A stretch of DNA of 64,000 bases from Sulfuricurvum sp. (GTDB taxonomy: Bacteria > Campylobacterota > Campylobacteria > Campylobacterales > Sulfurimonadaceae): assembly GCF_028713855.1 (NCBI RefSeq), contig NZ_JAQTNN010000014.1, forward strand, positions 16,813 through 80,812, given 5' to 3'. The notes beneath the pieces were generated by a model, which saw nothing but the letters and a program-made list of their open reading frames with translations, did not search any database and was not told the DNA's origin. Shown piece after piece: positions 9,299 to 18,935 of the stretch. How positions within the stretch are numbered: the stretch's first letter is position 1; each line of letters begins with the position of its first letter. The translations under genes and the position numbers were made by a program.

Positions 9299-12200
9299 AG
9301 GGGCTTAAATCGATTACATTCTATAACACCGGTCGCTTTGCCTATGGGCATATCGATGTGGATGAAAATTCTCTTCTGACCGGGACAAACGGCGTCGGTA
9401 AAACAACGACTAGTCAAGCAATGTTGTTTTTTTATGGAACGACGCGAAGTGATCAGCTTGGCATTACAAGACGTGAGGGGAAAACGTCATGGTCAAAATA
9501 CATGTACCCTCATTCAAACTCCTATATTTTTTACCGCTACACTGGGCTACATGGTGACATACTATTGATGACGTATCAGCATGGAAACGGTGTTGCTTGG
9601 CGATTTATGCTAGTTGAGGGAAATATTGATCTCAATGCCATTGTATTGGAAAACCAAGTTGTTAAAAATCCTAAAGAGGTCATAAAATATTTTCTGATTG
9701 CAGGCTATAAGCCAAGCACACAAATTACCGATCCTGGGGTGTACCGTAAAATACTTTATGGAAGTATTGATACACGTAAGGAAAAAGATCTTGGCGTTTT
9801 TCGAGAGTATTCGTTAATGGAAACGGCAGGGGAATATCGTCATATACCTGACATGCAATCGAGTATCTTTGTCGATTCAAGTGTAAAAGCAGGTGCAATC
9901 GAAAAAGCGATTACCAGTGGTTATGGGGCATCGTCTACACTGTCATTGCCACAAATACGTAGTCAGCTATATAGTGCGATTGAGCAATTTCGTGCTGTGA
10001 GAAATTACGAACAGCAAAAAAAACTGATTGAAAAAATGGGTGAAGAGGTTCATAATTACACCCAGCATACGGATGCGATTGAGCGGGTATTGCGACAGAT
10101 GCAATCAAACAAAAAAGCGTTAATTCTCAAAAAAGAAGAGGCTGGTTTAACAAAAGAGAAGCTTGACATAGAATATGGGGTAATCGAAGGCCGACAACGT
10201 GAAGAGCAACGTGAACTTGATGCGCAAGTAGATGCTGTAAAAGCGGATTTTGTGACTGCAAAGCTTGAATTTGAGGAGGCACAAAGGCTTCAAATCTATT
10301 ATTCTGATAAAGATATGGTGAGTGCTTCTGCTGAAGTCGATGCTATCCCTACCCTTGAAAAAGAGTTGAATCAGAAGAAAACGGAATATGACAATAGTTT
10401 AGGGGGAGCAAAAAGTTTAGCCCAAACGTATGATGATATGCTCCTTAGTGAACAAGAAGGTCTTGCTAAGCAAATACGTCTTCATGAGCAAGGATATGAA
10501 AACGTTAAAAAGGAAAATGACTCGCGTAAAGAGCTTTTAGAACAACAGCACGACCTTGATCTTGAACGGATCGAAAAATATAACGAAGAAAAAAATAAAC
10601 AATTGGTACTCGATTTGGCGAAAGCTGAGACGATGTATATGGAAGCCTATAAGAATCATACGAATATAGTATCTGCAAATCCGTATAACGTCCCTGTGAT
10701 GCAGCTCAAAGAATCCATTCTAGTCTTGAAAACAACGATTTCCAAAACCAATGATGATAGAGAACTGCTAAGTCGTCAAATGGAGTCTAATGCCAATCAT
10801 AGGGATGCCTTAGAACAACGAATTGAAACGATCAGCTCTGATACGACCCGTAGGATTGAAATTGAAAAAAAACCTTTCCTAGAGACTATTAAAACGCTAG
10901 AAGATTTACTAGAAGCCAATGAAAAGACTTTATTGCATCTCATACGTACCCAATTACCGTCGCGTGAGGGGATTCTGACCTCTATACTAAAAGATGAAAT
11001 ACTGCTAAATACAGAATTGTTCCCAAGGGTAGGGGAGGTGCATCCATCTATTTACGGCCTGATACTCGATGAATCGGTATTACCGCAATCGAATTTGTCT
11101 CGTGAGACAATTCTTGAAAAAATCAGGGCAGAGAAAAAAGCTATCTTAGTCATAGTGAAAAAAATTACGGATGAGTCGGATGAAATTCTTGCATCAATCA
11201 ACAAAGAAAAAAACGATCTTCAGAAAGAATATTTCTCTCTCAAATCCAAAAAAGATGGTCTGGATACAGACTTGCTCAGAGACAATGCAAAATTAGTCTT
11301 ATTAGAAGAAGAGTACGAAGCTCTCACGAAATCATCTCAAATACAATGGGATAACGCTAAAGAGAGTTTAAAAAATGCTTATGATGCGGCTAAAGCATTG
11401 GTTGAACAATTGAAACTTCAAAATGATGCAGCGGGAAGTCTTTTACGAGAAGAGATCAATCAATGTAAAATCATATACAAAGATACGTTAACCCAGCTTC
11501 GGGAAGAGCTTGTTCGGGCAAAAGAGTCTCTTGAATCGATAATTGAGGCAGAAAAAAATAAAAGTGCCCAAAGTCGAATGGATATAGAGCAGCGACGCAA
11601 AAATGCTCTCCTTGAAGGGGGATATTCTGTAGAGTTGATTGAAACCTTGCGAAATGAGTTTGAAGCTTCGCAAAAACGGCTTGAAACAGCTAAATCCCAT
11701 AGAAGTGCAGTTGAGCGATGGCGGGAAGAGCTTAAAAAAATTGAACGCCTATCTTCATTCAAAGAGAGAGTAGATACCCTCACGCTTTCAGTTCAGAATG
11801 TTGAAAACAAACGCTCGAAACGTATGGAAGAGATGCGTAGAGAAGAGAAAGCAATTCATGAAAAAATAAATGCTTTAGCCCTCACTATCGATAGCTGCGA
11901 TATGTACATCAAAGAGGCTGATATTGTATGGAATAAAAATGACTTTCATTTTTTTACCCAAAAGATTGATGATGAGGGCGAAGCCACATGTGTTCCTATG
12001 CCAAGTGAAGAATCTACAAGTAACCTTGGCAATACAGCGTCCATTGAACATCAGCGCCGCTCAAGTGCCGGCAAGGAAGTTGGATTACTCTTTGGGAGAT
12101 TTTTATCCTATTTTAAAGGTTCCGATCAATTTATCTTTTTTCAATACAGTATTGCTTCGAGTGAAGCTACTATTCGCTCAGCCAAGAATCTTATAGAGTT

Positions 12201-12957
12201 CGTCGAAGGTGGAGGTCTTGATGAGATCAAAGAGACGGTTGCATCCGAAATTCGCCTTATTCAGGGAAATATATCTGAGCAATATGAAAGTTTCAGCAGT
12301 GAGACGCGTACGATAGAAACGCTCGTTAATCGAATTGACAAAGGGCTCAAACAAGCAATTGTGAATATTCCGGTTATAAATGATATCGGGATTCGTATGG
12401 TCCGTAATGAACATCGAATCTTCAAAGATCTAGAAGCGATTTCCGCTGTTGAAATTCCTTATGGGAAAAGTGACTCATTATTTGGGGATTTAGAACACAG
12501 CAATAGGGCATCATCTGAGATTCTCGGACATTTTGATACGCTATTAAATCATATTAATGATGAACGTCGAGAAGAGCTGAGCATTGCAGACACGTTTGAT
12601 GTACAGTTTCGTGTTGTTGAAAATGACAATGTATTCGATTGGGCAAGCTCACGTTCGGGCATAGGTTCTACCGGTACCTCGATTATCATCAAAACGTTAA
12701 CCTATATTTCCCTTTTGCAATCCGTAATGGAAGGAACGCAGAAAGGTGAACGAATTCCAGTTCATGTCGTATTGGATGAGATTGGGATGCTTGATCAACA
12801 AAATATGCGTCAAATCATTAATTTTGCGAATGAAAACGGTGTTTATCTTCTCAATGCGGCACCGGATGTAAAAGTACCTGATCGATACAAAAATATTTAT
12901 CTGTATCGCATCGTGAATAATAAGTCTAAAATCTCTCGATTAGCAGTACACAAGTGA
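9295..12957 (+). CDS. jetC: Wadjet JetC SMC/MukB-like ATPase
   Basis: A 1220-aa SMC-family ATPase, the loop-extruding motor of Wadjet. Walker A GTNGVGKT is at residues 30-37. Long coiled-coil segments run from about residue 250 to 880, full of E, K, Q and L heptads. The C-terminal head has the Walker B strand VHVVLDE (about 1155-1161) and, just before it, a Ser/Gly-rich signature region with GIGSTGTS. In characterised systems JetABC recognises and extrudes small circular DNA and JetD cleaves it. The ATG overlaps the jetB stop codon by 4 bases and the stop overlaps jetD by 4 bases. Confidence 0.9.
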   Translation: MKGLKSITFYNTGRFAYGHIDVDENSLLTGTNGVGKTTTSQAMLFFYGTTRSDQLGITRREGKTSWSKYMYPHSNSYIFYRYTGLHGDILLMTYQHGNGVAWRFMLVEGNIDLNAIVLENQVVKNPKEVIKYFLIAGYKPSTQITDPGVYRKILYGSIDTRKEKDLGVFREYSLMETAGEYRHIPDMQSSIFVDSSVKAGAIEKAITSGYGASSTLSLPQIRSQLYSAIEQFRAVRNYEQQKKLIEKMGEEVHNYTQHTDAIERVLRQMQSNKKALILKKEEAGLTKEKLDIEYGVIEGRQREEQRELDAQVDAVKADFVTAKLEFEEAQRLQIYYSDKDMVSASAEVDAIPTLEKELNQKKTEYDNSLGGAKSLAQTYDDMLLSEQEGLAKQIRLHEQGYENVKKENDSRKELLEQQHDLDLERIEKYNEEKNKQLVLDLAKAETMYMEAYKNHTNIVSANPYNVPVMQLKESILVLKTTISKTNDDRELLSRQMESNANHRDALEQRIETISSDTTRRIEIEKKPFLETIKTLEDLLEANEKTLLHLIRTQLPSREGILTSILKDEILLNTELFPRVGEVHPSIYGLILDESVLPQSNLSRETILEKIRAEKKAILVIVKKITDESDEILASINKEKNDLQKEYFSLKSKKDGLDTDLLRDNAKLVLLEEEYEALTKSSQIQWDNAKESLKNAYDAAKALVEQLKLQNDAAGSLLREEINQCKIIYKDTLTQLREELVRAKESLESIIEAEKNKSAQSRMDIEQRRKNALLEGGYSVELIETLRNEFEASQKRLETAKSHRSAVERWREELKKIERLSSFKERVDTLTLSVQNVENKRSKRMEEMRREEKAIHEKINALALTIDSCDMYIKEADIVWNKNDFHFFTQKIDDEGEATCVPMPSEESTSNLGNTASIEHQRRSSAGKEVGLLFGRFLSYFKGSDQFIFFQYSIASSEATIRSAKNLIEFVEGGGLDEIKETVASEIRLIQGNISEQYESFSSETRTIETLVNRIDKGLKQAIVNIPVINDIGIRMVRNEHRIFKDLEAISAVEIPYGKSDSLFGDLEHSNRASSEILGHFDTLLNHINDERREELSIADTFDVQFRVVENDNVFDWASSRSGIGSTGTSIIIKTLTYISLLQSVMEGTQKGERIPVHVVLDEIGMLDQQNMRQIINFANENGVYLLNAAPDVKVPDRYKNIYLYRIVNNKSKISRLAVHK

Positions 12958-13811
12958 AGCCGATAACACTTGGTGATGCCCGTTTGTTTCGGGATTTATT
13001 CGAAACACAAAGCAGCGTTTATAAAAGTGGGTTCAGCAGCAGTGGAAAAAAACTGCTTGAAGATTTAGAACGTTGTGGCGTGATACGCATTCGACATGTA
13101 GCTGCAAGGTCATGGCAAGTTTTTCCTCTTTCATACGATGGGTTTTTGGCTCATATCAAAACCTACTACAATATTGATGATTTTGAACGTTACATACAGG
13201 CATTGGAGCTAATATCACCCAGTAGGGAAGAGCTATCTGCCCTTGGGGTAAGTACAAAATTACGAAATATTGGTCCTAAAACCGGTATCCACATTAATGC
13301 GCCATTTCCTTTAGAAGTGATAATTGGAGGACAAAAAGTGAACCTTAGCTTTCCTATAGGTACAGCTTTGTTTGTTCATGAAAACGTTGAAATCCAAATA
13401 CCTGTTGATGTTGTGATTGTTGGAGTTGAGAATTTTACCAATATCACCAATGCATTTAGACAAAGTCATTTGTTTGAGCAATTTGGAAGAGTATTGTTTG
13501 TGGAACGTTGCGGCACATTACAAGGATTACTTGCCAGAGTCAGTAACCGTTACATCCATTATGGGGATATTGATCTCGCAGGGATACATATTTATCAAGT
13601 ACAGTATGCTCCGATAGTGGATGAACGAGGGTCTTTTTTTCTACCATGTTCTGTGGATGAATTATTTGAGAGATTTAAAGGGCTTCCTGAATTATTTGAA
13701 CAACAAAAGCGTAAATACGCTGCTCTCAAAGGGATTGATGAATCAATGCAGATACTTATCGATGAGATCCGTACTCAGAAAAAGGGAATTGAGCAAGAAT
13801 CTTTTATTTAA
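12954..13811 (+). CDS. jetD: Wadjet JetD-like Toprim nuclease
   Basis: Nuclease subunit related to topoisomerase VI subunit A. A Toprim-like fold is indicated by VIVGVENF (candidate catalytic Glu, about residue 160) and YGDIDLAG (DxD, about 203-210). The N-terminal part looks winged-helix-like. It starts at a GTG in a GTGA overlap with the jetC stop codon. At 285 aa it is shorter than typical JetD proteins of about 370-400 aa; the missing part seems to be N-terminal, while both catalytic motifs are kept. Its stop codon is only 23 bases from the end of the convergent CBASS operon. Confidence 0.85.
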   Translation: MKPITLGDARLFRDLFETQSSVYKSGFSSSGKKLLEDLERCGVIRIRHVAARSWQVFPLSYDGFLAHIKTYYNIDDFERYIQALELISPSREELSALGVSTKLRNIGPKTGIHINAPFPLEVIIGGQKVNLSFPIGTALFVHENVEIQIPVDVVIVGVENFTNITNAFRQSHLFEQFGRVLFVERCGTLQGLLARVSNRYIHYGDIDLAGIHIYQVQYAPIVDERGSFFLPCSVDELFERFKGLPELFEQQKRKYAALKGIDESMQILIDEIRTQKKGIEQESFI

Positions 13812-13834
13812 ACTTGATATATGCAAATATTAGG

Positions 13835-14908
13835 TCATTGCTTATGTTGTTTGATTGTATTATCTGAATTCAATTGTACAGCCCAGTCATATGTTCCAGA
13901 TCCTGCATTATAATTATGAATGACCCAACTTTTATGTGTACCTTCTTGATAATTTCTGCCAATCTCTAATGCTAAAGAAGATTGAACAGATAAAAATAAG
14001 TGAATACTACTGCAATTTTCTTTGCTAGAAAGTTGGTCAATGATTATTTTTAATTCTTCAGATATTCGCTGAAGATTGTCTTGGTTATTAATTAGATTTC
14101 TACCAATATTCTTACTTGAGGTAATAATCAATGTATGGCCATGAATAGATGCAGGCAATTGATGTTCTTCTATTTGAGTAGTGAAACAGATAGCTAAACC
14201 TACTGCACCTTCCTTATTAGGATGTATCTCATTGATAGGATGGTAACTTAATCCAATGTTTTCATCTTCATCATCAAGTAAATGCCACTTATTATTTGCA
14301 TGTTTTTGATCAAAATAGACTATATTAGCGCTTATATTTCTAAAACGTGAACCATACGCTACCAATAATGGTACTCTCGCTCTACCTCCCAAAAAAACCT
14401 TTTTACAATCATGATGTAAAATAAAACGGTGATAAATATCTACCATTTGTTCAGCATTAAACATCTCTATAGATTTTTCAATATAATTTTGGCCTTCAGA
14501 TACCCCAAGTTTAATGGGCTCTCTTGAATCAATTTTTTCTGATTCATACAAGATTTCATCAGGAAAATGCGCTGATTCGCCGAGCATTGAGACAATCATA
14601 ACTTTTGCTGTTTTTCTAGCTTGGTTACGTACAGTTTTGATACCGTAGTAGATTAGTGAAGTACCAACTAACGTAAATATTATGGCCATCCATAAAGAGA
14701 TATCTGAAATATCTGCAACTGTAATTTCAAATTGATCAAACAAAACTAAAGGTTTGGCATTCTTGAAAACAATATCTATTTTCCAACCACCGAGTAATAC
14801 TGGAACCAGATACAAAATTCTTATCCCATAGTTAACAAGTGGATATGATTTTTTTCGTAATTCGATTAAGACACTGAGCAACCATTTAATTTTAGGCCAA
14901 ATTGGCAT
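13835..14908 (-). CDS. CBASS effector: two-TM SAVED protein (Cap14-like)
   Basis: A 357-aa protein and last gene of the CBASS operon. Two membrane helices lie near the N-terminus (about residues 25-45 and 88-112). The rest matches the SAVED cyclic-oligonucleotide sensor, best seen in the C-terminal IHLFLSVQSSLALEIGR block and the following Trp/Tyr-rich end. TM-SAVED effectors (the Cap14 class) are thought to disrupt the inner membrane when the second messenger binds, killing the infected cell. The ATG overlaps the cap3 end by 17 bases and has AGGAG upstream. The assignment to Cap14 rests on architecture and operon context. Confidence 0.78.
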   Translation of the reverse strand: MPIWPKIKWLLSVLIELRKKSYPLVNYGIRILYLVPVLLGGWKIDIVFKNAKPLVLFDQFEITVADISDISLWMAIIFTLVGTSLIYYGIKTVRNQARKTAKVMIVSMLGESAHFPDEILYESEKIDSREPIKLGVSEGQNYIEKSIEMFNAEQMVDIYHRFILHHDCKKVFLGGRARVPLLVAYGSRFRNISANIVYFDQKHANNKWHLLDDEDENIGLSYHPINEIHPNKEGAVGLAICFTTQIEEHQLPASIHGHTLIITSSKNIGRNLINNQDNLQRISEELKIIIDQLSSKENCSSIHLFLSVQSSLALEIGRNYQEGTHKSWVIHNYNAGSGTYDWAVQLNSDNTIKQHKQ

Positions 14909-15392
14909 TGTATTCTCCTATTAACTCGATTTTATTAAAAACTGCTCTCTTAGTTCCCATCCAACAACGGATATGAGTCTGGCCAACTATGAAATAAAAT
15001 AGTCGATCACCTTCGTACATAGACTTATTCAAGGCGATATTCCAATCTCTTTTATCTACAGAAGAATAATTTGGAATTGGCTCCGCATGTGTATGCCACA
15101 AACCTACATATGTTGATTTGCGTTGTGATTCTTGCCATATTTTTTGTACTAATCGATTGTGGTCGTCTGATCTATAATATTCATATCTTCCTTGTCTATC
15201 AGACGGCTGAGGCGGGGTATAATCATCGATTAATAGAGTCCCATTTGAATTCAAATGTTTCCCGATCAATACTCCACCCGATTCTGCCGCACTAGAATTT
15301 ATTTGTCTATAGCTCAATAGGTGTTCAATCAACGATTTGGATATTCTAACCAAACCATATCCATGGACTTCTATTTCCCATTCATTTGTCAT
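14892..15392 (-). CDS. cap3: CBASS Cap3 JAB/JAMM deconjugating peptidase
   Basis: A JAMM-family isopeptidase that removes CD-NTase conjugates made by Cap2. The complete zinc motif is visible: E38, then HTH at 100-102, S110 and D113 (HxH-x7-S-x2-D). I place the start at ATG 15392 (MTNEWEIEVH; 166 aa) because CAAGG sits 6 bases upstream. An upstream in-frame ATG at 15437 would extend 15 residues into the cap2 reading frame. With this start the overlap with cap2 is 11 bases. Length fits Cap3 (about 160-180 aa). Confidence 0.88.
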   Translation of the reverse strand: MTNEWEIEVHGYGLVRISKSLIEHLLSYRQINSSAAESGGVLIGKHLNSNGTLLIDDYTPPQPSDRQGRYEYYRSDDHNRLVQKIWQESQRKSTYVGLWHTHAEPIPNYSSVDKRDWNIALNKSMYEGDRLFYFIVGQTHIRCWMGTKRAVFNKIELIGEYNANLA

Positions 15393-17115
15393 TGCAAACC
15401 TTGCATAGCTCTGCCCTCGATATTGCAAATTCATCAACTAAATTTATTGCGTCATAACGAGCAGTTGTTTTTAAACTTCCCGTACCTTTACCTTTCCAAG
15501 ACGCTGCTTTAGATGTTAAATCTTGGTTTAGAAGCAATTGGACAGATTGGTTAGCAGCCAAAATAGCTGTTTGGGAAGAGTCCAAGTAAGAAAACGGAGT
15601 AAATACTCCAGCACAACCTGTCAAATTCTTTGATATTTTTTGGTCTGAATCCAGTAGATTTAATTTACAGATATTTGAATATCCATCTTCATATGTATAT
15701 AGACAATTCAAACAGCATGTATCAAGATTTAAACGTACGGAATGCCCTCCATATCCAGCTGCTTCATTCCAGCAAAATATTGCATGTTTTACGTCCCTTC
15801 CCTTTAAGTCAATATTGAATTTTAAATTTAGTGAAGGTGAGCCAACCGCAATAATGACCAAATCTGAATTAACAATATATTCTTCATTCAAAACTTTCTC
15901 AAAAACTTTTTTAATTGCAGTAACTTTGACATATGGCAAATCTTTTTGCAAAGCGAATTGTAATGCTACGACCTTGCTATTATGTTTTACTTTTGGAGTG
16001 CTAGTTTTTAATTTTTCAAGCTCATAATTTAAATAGCTTCCTCCTAATCTATGCCTATAAATATTGTCAACCTTTAAATCGTCATTATCTATAAGTGTCA
16101 ATTCTCCAATACCTGTTTTAGCAAGCATAAAAGCTATTTCACTTCCGACAGAGCCACATCCTACAATGGCCACTTTTTTGTTTGACAAAATATTTTTAGC
16201 CCCGCCTCTTTCGAGTAAATACTCTCTATGATTCCGTTGCATTGTATAAAATCTAAGTTCCCATTGATCTGAATATTCTGCACAAGGATGAGGCCTATCA
16301 TCTTTGTGTATATATTGCAATAACAGCTGGGTCCGTTCATTTGCCTGTCTAGGCATACTTAAGAGAATAAAAAATTCCTTTTTAGGGTTGGTTTTTTCTA
16401 AAAATTCATTTAGAGCACTCTTGTTTTCCGGGGAAATATTATCGAAAATGGAATAGATATATTTAGCTGTCAATTTTTCTGCATTTGACGGTGGCAAAAC
16501 AGGTGTATCAAGCGGTAAATGTATTATGTTTATAATCGTAGAAATGGCTTTTTTAACATTACTGAAATGTGTTGGATATTCATTACGTTGATTTAATAAT
16601 AAAACAGGAAAATGGTAATGATGATTTTGTCGATAAAGATACCCAGATCTTATTGGTATGACAGAAAGTGTGATAATTTCGAATTTATCAGTAGCTACAT
16701 AAAAAGAATTAACGTCGCCAATCGCATCGTGTTGAAAATATCCTTCATATTCATCTGTTAATTCAACTTGATTGATTCTCACACTTGCATGATCAAGAGT
16801 TTTAACAATTTCTTCTAAAAAATACTCGATAACTTTTGAAGGATTTGATGTATTAATGACTATACTATCGCTCTCTTCAACACATACAGTACACGCTCTA
16901 TTCACATGAGCCAATATACCTACATCATCTTTATCTAAAAGTTTTGCGAAAGGAAGACGGTTGGGAAAGTCATATGAAAAATCAAGTGAAACATTCCAAA
17001 TCTTTCTTCCTTTTAGTGAAAAATTCCATACTTTCTCACTTGCGCCCTTTTCGCATGAAATCAAACACTGAATAGAGATCTTTCGTATTTCCTCTTCTAA
17101 TTCTTCATGGCTCAC
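15382..17115 (-). CDS. cap2: CBASS Cap2 E2-E1 fusion conjugating enzyme
   Basis: A 577-aa ubiquitin-transferase-like fusion that conjugates the C-terminus of the CD-NTase to targets and so primes it. The N-terminal E2-like part holds candidate catalytic cysteines C75 and C78 (ACTVC). The C-terminal E1-like ThiF part has the nucleotide-binding VAIVGCGSVGSE and a downstream cysteine-rich CCLNCLYTYE segment, where the E1 catalytic Cys and zinc ligands normally lie. It starts at GTG in a GTGA overlap with the CD-NTase stop codon. Domain order E2-E1 and size are as expected for type II CBASS. Confidence 0.9.
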   Translation of the reverse strand: MSHEELEEEIRKISIQCLISCEKGASEKVWNFSLKGRKIWNVSLDFSYDFPNRLPFAKLLDKDDVGILAHVNRACTVCVEESDSIVINTSNPSKVIEYFLEEIVKTLDHASVRINQVELTDEYEGYFQHDAIGDVNSFYVATDKFEIITLSVIPIRSGYLYRQNHHYHFPVLLLNQRNEYPTHFSNVKKAISTIINIIHLPLDTPVLPPSNAEKLTAKYIYSIFDNISPENKSALNEFLEKTNPKKEFFILLSMPRQANERTQLLLQYIHKDDRPHPCAEYSDQWELRFYTMQRNHREYLLERGGAKNILSNKKVAIVGCGSVGSEIAFMLAKTGIGELTLIDNDDLKVDNIYRHRLGGSYLNYELEKLKTSTPKVKHNSKVVALQFALQKDLPYVKVTAIKKVFEKVLNEEYIVNSDLVIIAVGSPSLNLKFNIDLKGRDVKHAIFCWNEAAGYGGHSVRLNLDTCCLNCLYTYEDGYSNICKLNLLDSDQKISKNLTGCAGVFTPFSYLDSSQTAILAANQSVQLLLNQDLTSKAASWKGKGTGSLKTTARYDAINLVDEFAISRAELCKVCNDK

Positions 17116-18116
17116 GCATTATTTCCAGAAGTTACATAGGGCATAACTCTGGCTTCTTTCACATCTTCTACCAGTGGAAATTCATCACCGAAAACATTAC
17201 GCAAAATTTTACTTGCCTTATGTGCCGATTCTTCCCGTTCAGCCTCTTCTAGAGCTTCCAAAAGAATATCTACTTTCTCATGGAATTTATCTTTTTGTAT
17301 CAAAGTCATTTTGTAATAAACATTTTTATAAGGTGCGACCGGTAGATCAACAACGATATTTTTCATCCATTTAGATAAGGCGTGATCATATTCATCGCAA
17401 AACGAATCTTTAATATACTTCGCTACAGTTATGAGGGCATTTAAATCACTTTTTTTATCATAAAAATTAAAAGCTTTTCTTGTCTGAATAGTCAACCCAA
17501 TAGATGGCGGCGCACCATTTCCTCCGGAATTAAATTGCTTTTCTTTCCATTTTTTTAAAAATCTTACACAGCGTCTAAACTGAGCAGCCTTGTCTGGATC
17601 AGTTGAAACATCTGCAACCCATGAAGTGAGCTCTTCCGGTTCAGATTTATACCAAAGTTTTTCATCTGAAAATTCTTTCCCCCATGCAATATGAATGTCA
17701 CTATTGTTATCTGAATAAACCGCCAAATCAACATGATAATCTTCTGTTTTATATTCCACTGTAATACATGGCCGCTTGTATTTGACAGTCCGATTGCTCT
17801 TATTAAGCTTGTCTCTAACAAGTTTTTTTAAAGTGCCAGACTCATATTCCTCATTAGTAACGTTAAAGATAACACCAACATCAATATCATAATCATCATG
17901 CTTGGGTCTGATACCTGTGTTCATTGCATATGAACCTTGATTTATTGATCTGAATGTTAGGCTTTTATCGGTACCGGGTATTTTTTCATCCTTCAATGCA
18001 TCTCTAAGTTCATCAATCAACAAATCTCTTTTATCTCGAAGATCTTTATTCTCATCATACTTTTTAAGTTTTATTTTTTCATGAAATGTATCAAACTCTT
18101 TTTGCATATTTGGCAT
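17112..18116 (-). CDS. CBASS CD-NTase (cGAS/DncV-like nucleotidyltransferase)
   Basis: A 334-aa nucleotidyltransferase that makes a cyclic oligonucleotide on phage infection. The GSYAMNT motif is at residues 61-67, the metal-binding DxD at D77 and D79 (DYDIDV) and a third acidic residue at D130 (YHVDLAVY). The C-terminus ends in a short flexible tail (SGNNA) consistent with being the Cap2 conjugation site, which is inferred. It is the promoter-proximal gene of the operon. The clade and nucleotide product cannot be told by eye; pairing with a SAVED effector favours a cyclic trinucleotide-type signal. Confidence 0.88.
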   Translation of the reverse strand: MPNMQKEFDTFHEKIKLKKYDENKDLRDKRDLLIDELRDALKDEKIPGTDKSLTFRSINQGSYAMNTGIRPKHDDYDIDVGVIFNVTNEEYESGTLKKLVRDKLNKSNRTVKYKRPCITVEYKTEDYHVDLAVYSDNNSDIHIAWGKEFSDEKLWYKSEPEELTSWVADVSTDPDKAAQFRRCVRFLKKWKEKQFNSGGNGAPPSIGLTIQTRKAFNFYDKKSDLNALITVAKYIKDSFCDEYDHALSKWMKNIVVDLPVAPYKNVYYKMTLIQKDKFHEKVDILLEALEEAEREESAHKASKILRNVFGDEFPLVEDVKEARVMPYVTSGNNA

Positions 18117-18167
18117 TGTTTAGAATCTCCAATAAATTTAAACAATAATAACAAAAAAATGATACGT

Positions 18168-18203
18168 ATACAAATATAATGACTTTTTGCAATATATTTG
18201 TAT
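18168..18203. promoter_or_regulatory. Inverted repeat in the CBASS promoter region
   Basis: ATACAAATATA at 18168-18178 is the exact reverse complement of TATATTTGTAT at 18193-18203, with a 14-base spacer. It lies 52-87 bases upstream of the CD-NTase start in the only long non-coding stretch of the operon (18117-18297, very AT-rich). Position and symmetry suggest an operator overlapping the promoter. No regulator gene (CapH/CapP type) is adjacent. Confidence 0.45.
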
Positions 18204-18297
18204 TGTAGACAAATGCTTTTTCATCAGCTTTTATACTTAAAGTACAGTATTGGAATAAGATTTTTATGGATAGTGTTTTATAGTGATAAGTGTCAAA

Positions 18298-18888
18298 TTA
18301 TTTTATAACTGAACAGTCATTTAATTCACTAGACCTTTTAAGTGTATCAATCAACGTCGACCGTTTGACTTCAAATGTTCGACACACTGCCGCTTTGGAC
18401 ATCCCGTTATTTAAAGCTTCTAAAATAGCATCCATCTTTTCTTGAGCAATCGCTCGTGGCCGTCCACCGATACGTCCTCTTTTTCGCGCCGCTGCTAATC
18501 CAGCATTAACACGTTCCTGTATAAGCGAGCGCTCGAACTGTGCCAATGCTCCAAATACATGAAAGAGCAGTTCTCCTGACGGACTGGAAGTATCCATACC
18601 CTCAGTCAAAGATTTAAACCCGACACCTTTGGATTTTAGATGCGAAATGATTTCGATCAAGTGGGGCAGGGAGCGTCCTAAACGATCAAGTTTCCAAACG
18701 ACCAGTACATCTCCCTCTTTAACATATTCTAATGCTTGAGCTAAACCAACTCGATCATCTTTAGAACCCGAAGCTTTATCTTCGAAAATATTCCTTTCAT
18801 CTACGTTGGCACTCATCAATGCATCACGTTGAAGATCAGTACTTTGTCGATCACCGTCAGTCGATACTCGCATATATCCTATTAGCAT
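18298..18888 (-). CDS. Small serine recombinase (resolvase/invertase family)
   Basis: A 196-aa site-specific recombinase of the Tn3-resolvase/DNA-invertase group. The N-terminal YMRVSTD carries the nucleophile S9. WKLDRLGRS, the Arg-rich ERSLIQERVNAGLAAARKRG hinge and a C-terminal helix-turn-helix (about residues 150-185) follow in normal order. The start is ATG 18888; the TTG at 18903 only adds five residues. No Tn3 transposase is in the window. It separates the defence island from the toxin-antitoxin and metal regions, so it may be a transposon or plasmid resolution remnant, or may act on the inverted motifs at 18936-19009. Confidence 0.9.
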   Translation of the reverse strand: MLIGYMRVSTDGDRQSTDLQRDALMSANVDERNIFEDKASGSKDDRVGLAQALEYVKEGDVLVVWKLDRLGRSLPHLIEIISHLKSKGVGFKSLTEGMDTSSPSGELLFHVFGALAQFERSLIQERVNAGLAAARKRGRIGGRPRAIAQEKMDAILEALNNGMSKAAVCRTFEVKRSTLIDTLKRSSELNDCSVIK

Positions 18889-18935
18889 GCCGGAAAACCT
18901 CAAATTTTAGTATCCGACTATTATATCATTCCGAC

